From Deltaproteobacteria bacterium (GTDB lineage: Bacteria > Desulfobacterota_B > Binatia > UBA9968): a stretch of DNA of 8,547 bases. The position numbers and the translations under genes were made by a program. Shown one piece after another: positions 5,876 to 8,547 of the stretch. The stretch's first letter is position 1, and every line of letters starts with the position of its first letter. The notes under the pieces are model-generated. The model did no database searches. It saw nothing but the letters and a program-made list of their open reading frames with translations, and was not told the DNA's origin. The stretch is taken from contig JAUXIP010000065.1 in NCBI GenBank assembly GCA_030620935.1, forward strand, positions 1 to 8,547, written 5' to 3'.

Positions 5876-7649
5876 ACTTTGCCTTGAGGCCGCGGGATAG
5901 TGTTTCGTGTTCCTCGCGGATGCCAGCCGGCAGCCGGTCACCAAACTTCTCGAAGAACTTGGCTTGACCGCGAAGGTCTGCAAGCCACCCCTCCCTGTCA
6001 ACTTCAAGCAGTTTTCTGAGGCTGTCTTGAGAAATGTCCAACCCCTTGTGATCAATACCTGAGGTTGGCGGAACATACCCAATCGGTGTTTCCTCGGCCT
6101 TTCCGCCGCCGTTAGAGCGTTCAATGATCCACTGGAGAACTCTCAGGTTTTCACCGAAACCGGGCCAGACGAATCTCCCGTTTTCGTCCCTGCGAAACCA
6201 ATTGACGCGAAAGATCTTGGGGGGGTTCGACATCCGCTTTCCCATTGAGATCCAGTGGCCCCAGTAGTCTGCCATGTTGTAACCACAGAACGGCAACATG
6301 GCCATAGGGTCTCGACGCACCACTCCGACGGCACCCATAGTCGCTGCCGTGGTTTCGGAAGCCAAGGAGGCGCCCAGGAAGGTCCCGTGTTGCCAATTGA
6401 AGGCCTGGTAAACCAGCGGCATGACCTTCTGGCGACGCGCACCGAAAAGAATGGCGCTGATTGGAACGCCCTGGGGGTTTTGCCACTCGGGGGAAGTAGA
6501 TGGACATTCACTCGTGGCTACGGTAAAGCGGCTGTTCGGATGAGCAGCCGGCTCCCCGTGCGCCGGACTCCAAGACCGCCCGCGCCAGTCGGTAGCCGTG
6601 GACGGAGGTGGATCGTCGTGTCCCTCCCACCAGACGGTGCCGTCAGGCTTAAGCGCGACGTTGGTAAAGATCGTATTCTTCTTGATCATCTCCATAGCGT
6701 TGGGATTGGTCTTGGAGCTAGTCCCGGGCACGACGCCGAAAAAACCTGCCTCGGGATTGACGGCCCACAGCCTACCGTCAGATCCGATGCGAAGCCACGC
6801 GATGTCGTCGCCCACCGTGTAGACCCGCCACCCTTTCATGGAGGCCGGCGGCAACAGCATAGCCAGATTCGTCTTTCCACAGGCGCTCGGCAACGCGCCG
6901 CAAACGTAGTGGACTTCACCATCGGGGCTCTCAATCCCGACAATCATCATGTGTTCCGCAAGCCAACTCTGGTTCCGGCCCATATAACTTGCGACTCGGA
7001 GCGCCATGCACTTTTTAGAGAGCAATGCGTTGCCACCGTAGCCTGATCCGACGCTCCAGATGGTATTGTCCTCGGGGAAGTGGCAGATGAAACGTCGCTC
7101 GATGTGCAGATCGGCTTTTGAATGGAGTCCCCGCGTGAAATCGTCCGAGTCACCCAGTTGACCGAGGGCCAGGGTTCCCATACGGGTCATCACGCGCATA
7201 TTGAGCACGACATAGATGCTGTCCGTGACCTGAATGCCAATTTTGCTGAAGCGAGAGCCCGCCGGCCCCATAAGAAAAGGGATGACGTACAGGGTACGGC
7301 CCTTCATCGACCCGGTGAAAAGTTTGGTCAGTTTGTCATAGGCTTCGGAGGGAGCCATCCAGTTGTTAGAGGGACCTGCGTCTTCTTTCTCACGCGTGCA
7401 TATATAGGTGAGATTTTCGGTGCGAGCGACATCATTGGGAGAGCTTCGATGAAGATAGCAGCCGGGAGACTCCTGCTGGTTTAGAGGGATAAGTTCGCCT
7501 GACTCGATGGCAGCCTGCAAAAGCCTCTCGCGCTCATCCTCCGAGCCATCGCACCAGACGATCTCTTCCGGACGGCACATTGCCGCAACCTCGTTCACCC
7601 AGCGCTCGGCGGATTTGTTTGCCGGCACAGTTTCTGTGGCACCCTTCAT
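5874..7649 (-). CDS. pckG: Phosphoenolpyruvate carboxykinase, GTP-dependent
   Basis: PckG converts oxaloacetate and GTP to PEP, CO2 and GDP, the entry step of gluconeogenesis from the TCA cycle in the cytoplasm, and can run anaplerotically. The 591-residue length fits the GTP class (about 600), not the ATP class (about 530). Visible landmarks are NDVARTEN with substrate-binding Arg76; SVGSGYGGNALLSKKC (199-214) with Tyr204-Gly-Gly and Lys212/Lys213; EHMMIVG with His233; the P-loop with the GTP-class reactive cysteine, GALPSACGKTNLAM (251-264, Cys257, Lys259, Thr260); and the metal-binding VGDDIAW (279-285). HPNSRF and FLGASLASETTAA follow in the C-terminal half. All key residues are present. 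The ATG at 7647-7649 is preceded by GGAGG 9 bases away. It sits between truB and the convergent SH3 gene with its own promoter, so it is probably monocistronic. Confidence 0.97.
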   Translation of the reverse strand: MKGATETVPANKSAERWVNEVAAMCRPEEIVWCDGSEDERERLLQAAIESGELIPLNQQESPGCYLHRSSPNDVARTENLTYICTREKEDAGPSNNWMAPSEAYDKLTKLFTGSMKGRTLYVIPFLMGPAGSRFSKIGIQVTDSIYVVLNMRVMTRMGTLALGQLGDSDDFTRGLHSKADLHIERRFICHFPEDNTIWSVGSGYGGNALLSKKCMALRVASYMGRNQSWLAEHMMIVGIESPDGEVHYVCGALPSACGKTNLAMLLPPASMKGWRVYTVGDDIAWLRIGSDGRLWAVNPEAGFFGVVPGTSSKTNPNAMEMIKKNTIFTNVALKPDGTVWWEGHDDPPPSTATDWRGRSWSPAHGEPAAHPNSRFTVATSECPSTSPEWQNPQGVPISAILFGARRQKVMPLVYQAFNWQHGTFLGASLASETTAATMGAVGVVRRDPMAMLPFCGYNMADYWGHWISMGKRMSNPPKIFRVNWFRRDENGRFVWPGFGENLRVLQWIIERSNGGGKAEETPIGYVPPTSGIDHKGLDISQDSLRKLLEVDREGWLADLRGQAKFFEKFGDRLPAGIREEHETLSRGLKAK

Positions 7650-7696
7650 ATGCCTAGTCCTCCTCGATTCCCAGTAGTGACGAGTCGAGAGCTTTC

Positions 7697-7702
7697 ATTA
7701 TA
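7697..7702 (-). promoter_or_regulatory. TATAAT -10 box upstream of pckG
   Basis: A perfect TATAAT lies on the minus strand 47 bases before the pckG ATG, leaving a leader of about 40 bases. No good -35 hexamer appears 16-18 bases upstream (GCCGTA or TGCCGT), which hints that an activator may be needed. The gap between truB and pckG is 121 bases and shows no clear truB terminator. Confidence 0.4.
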
Positions 7703-7770
7703 GACAAAGAAAATATACTTACGGCATTAACCTCTGGTTTTCAACCCACCGCAAAACCGACTGTCAGACA

Positions 7771-8547
7771 CTATGGGGCGAAAACCCTGAAGAGCCGCCA
7801 TGTCCCGGTGGTAGCCTCACTGACCCAACGAACCAATGCAACCAAGTCGCCAGCGAAATCTACAATCCGCACGATTTCATCTTGTTTCTTGCTTGGCCCT
7901 AATCTTACCAATACTTCCTGCTGACCCATCCTAAGTCGGGATAAGAGAGGATCTTCCAAACGAACTTCACGGAGATGTTGCAATGCCTGATTTAAAGAGA
8001 GAAGCGGAACTTCTTTCCCGCCTTCCTCCAAACTCTCGATCACCTTTAGGGAAACCGCCTGTTCCAGGCTGAAATCACCGCATGAGAGACGCCTCAGGCT
8101 TTTGAGATGCGCTCCGCATCCCAGTGCTTGTCCCATATCCGCCGCCAGCGTGCGGATGTATGTCCCCTTGGAAGAGACAACCTCGAATCCCATCTCTGCC
8201 GGACCGACTTTCCAAAGTTTAAGTTGCTCTATGGTAATTTCGCGCGCAGCACGCGGCACAGTTCGACCCTGGCGGGCCAGGCGGTATAACCTGACCCCTC
8301 CCTTCTTGAGAGCGGAAAACATAGGAGGAGTCTGCTGGAGCGTGCCGGTAAACGCGACCTGAAGATTTGCCAGCTCCTTGTCACCCAAAGCAGGAACAGC
8401 GCGAGTGGCTAGAATCTTCCCGGTCGAGTCCTGAGTATCCGTCTCCACCCCCAAAACCACAACACCCCGATAGCTCTTTTTGGCAGTCAAAAAAAGATCG
8501 GCAATTTTCGTCCCCTCGTTAATCCCCCACGGAAGAAGACCGGAGGC
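7771..8547 (-). CDS. truB: tRNA pseudouridine(55) synthase TruB, partial (N-terminus beyond right edge)
   Basis: TruB makes pseudouridine 55 in the T-arm of nearly all elongator tRNAs. The frame is open to the window edge. The first visible residues are ASGLLPWGINEGTK, the segment that directly follows the catalytic GHTGTLDP motif, so the N-terminal ~45 residues including the catalytic Asp lie outside. Later motifs are KKSYRGVVVLGVETDTQD (22-39), TPPMFSALKKGGVRLYRLAR (73-92), SSKGTYIRTLAADMGQALGC (125-144), AHLKSLRRLSCGDF, and a C-terminal domain ending RLFRVFAP. The visible part is 258 residues, and the family is about 300, which fits. A TTG near 8490 is internal, not a start. In many bacteria truB follows rbfA and infB and precedes ribF or rpsO; here pckG follows instead. 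Confidence 0.95.
   Translation of the reverse strand, partial: ASGLLPWGINEGTKIADLFLTAKKSYRGVVVLGVETDTQDSTGKILATRAVPALGDKELANLQVAFTGTLQQTPPMFSALKKGGVRLYRLARQGRTVPRAAREITIEQLKLWKVGPAEMGFEVVSSKGTYIRTLAADMGQALGCGAHLKSLRRLSCGDFSLEQAVSLKVIESLEEGGKEVPLLSLNQALQHLREVRLEDPLLSRLRMGQQEVLVRLGPSKKQDEIVRIVDFAGDLVALVRWVSEATTGTWRLFRVFAP

Noticed and set aside
6255..7046. Plus-strand open frame of 263 codons opposite pckG
   Set aside because: It lies wholly antisense to a gene with all pckG motifs, has an Arg/His/Pro-rich shadow-like composition, and matches no family I know.
8488..8490. TTG as the start codon of truB
   Set aside because: The frame stays open upstream to the window edge and encodes ASGLLPWGINEGTK, a conserved TruB segment, so the true start lies outside.

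Overview
This window reads as ordinary bacterial chromosome of roughly balanced GC content. It is densely packed, mostly on the minus strand, and most of its genes are central-metabolism or RNA-modification genes. No transposase, phage gene, tRNA, rRNA or CRISPR array was seen. The lineage cannot be fixed by eye. GTP-dependent PEP carboxykinase, a folD-gcvT-gcvH order and the unusual cupin/VOC pair suggest an uncultured or environmental bacterium rather than a familiar enteric or Bacillus-type genome, but that is inference.

Layout, given in the direction of transcription. (1) Minus strand, 2271 to 1: folD, gcvT and gcvH (gcvH cut by the left edge). They lie 10 and 19 bases apart and form a one-carbon/glycine-cleavage operon; the P-protein genes would be expected beyond the left edge. 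A sigma70-like promoter overlapped by a perfect 9-base inverted repeat lies just upstream of folD. (2) Minus strand, 4569 to 2554: a bicupin protein, then a two-domain VOC (glyoxalase/extradiol-dioxygenase fold) protein, probably co-transcribed. Both are internally duplicated metalloprotein folds and in each one domain looks degenerate. Their substrate is unknown, and this is the least understood part of the window. (3) 4570-5019: a 450-base AT-rich divergent intergenic region with small palindromes and repeats. (4) Plus strand, 5020-5769: an unrecognised membrane protein with two transmembrane segments and a C-terminal SH3b-like domain. It is the only plus-strand gene. (5) Minus strand, 7649 to 5874: pckG, convergent with the SH3 gene and preceded by a perfect TATAAT box. 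(6) Minus strand, 8547 to 7771: truB, cut by the right edge just after the point where its catalytic motif would be.

FolD interconverts methylene- and formyl-THF, and GcvT/GcvH release methylene-THF from glycine, so the first operon is a coherent folate C1 unit. PckG links oxaloacetate and PEP. The cupin/VOC pair has no obvious pathway partner nearby. The most notable small-scale observations are a possible 10-codon leader ORF whose stop overlaps an in-frame GTG of gcvT (TAGTG), the inverted repeat on the folD promoter, and an all-histidine candidate metal site in the second cupin domain.
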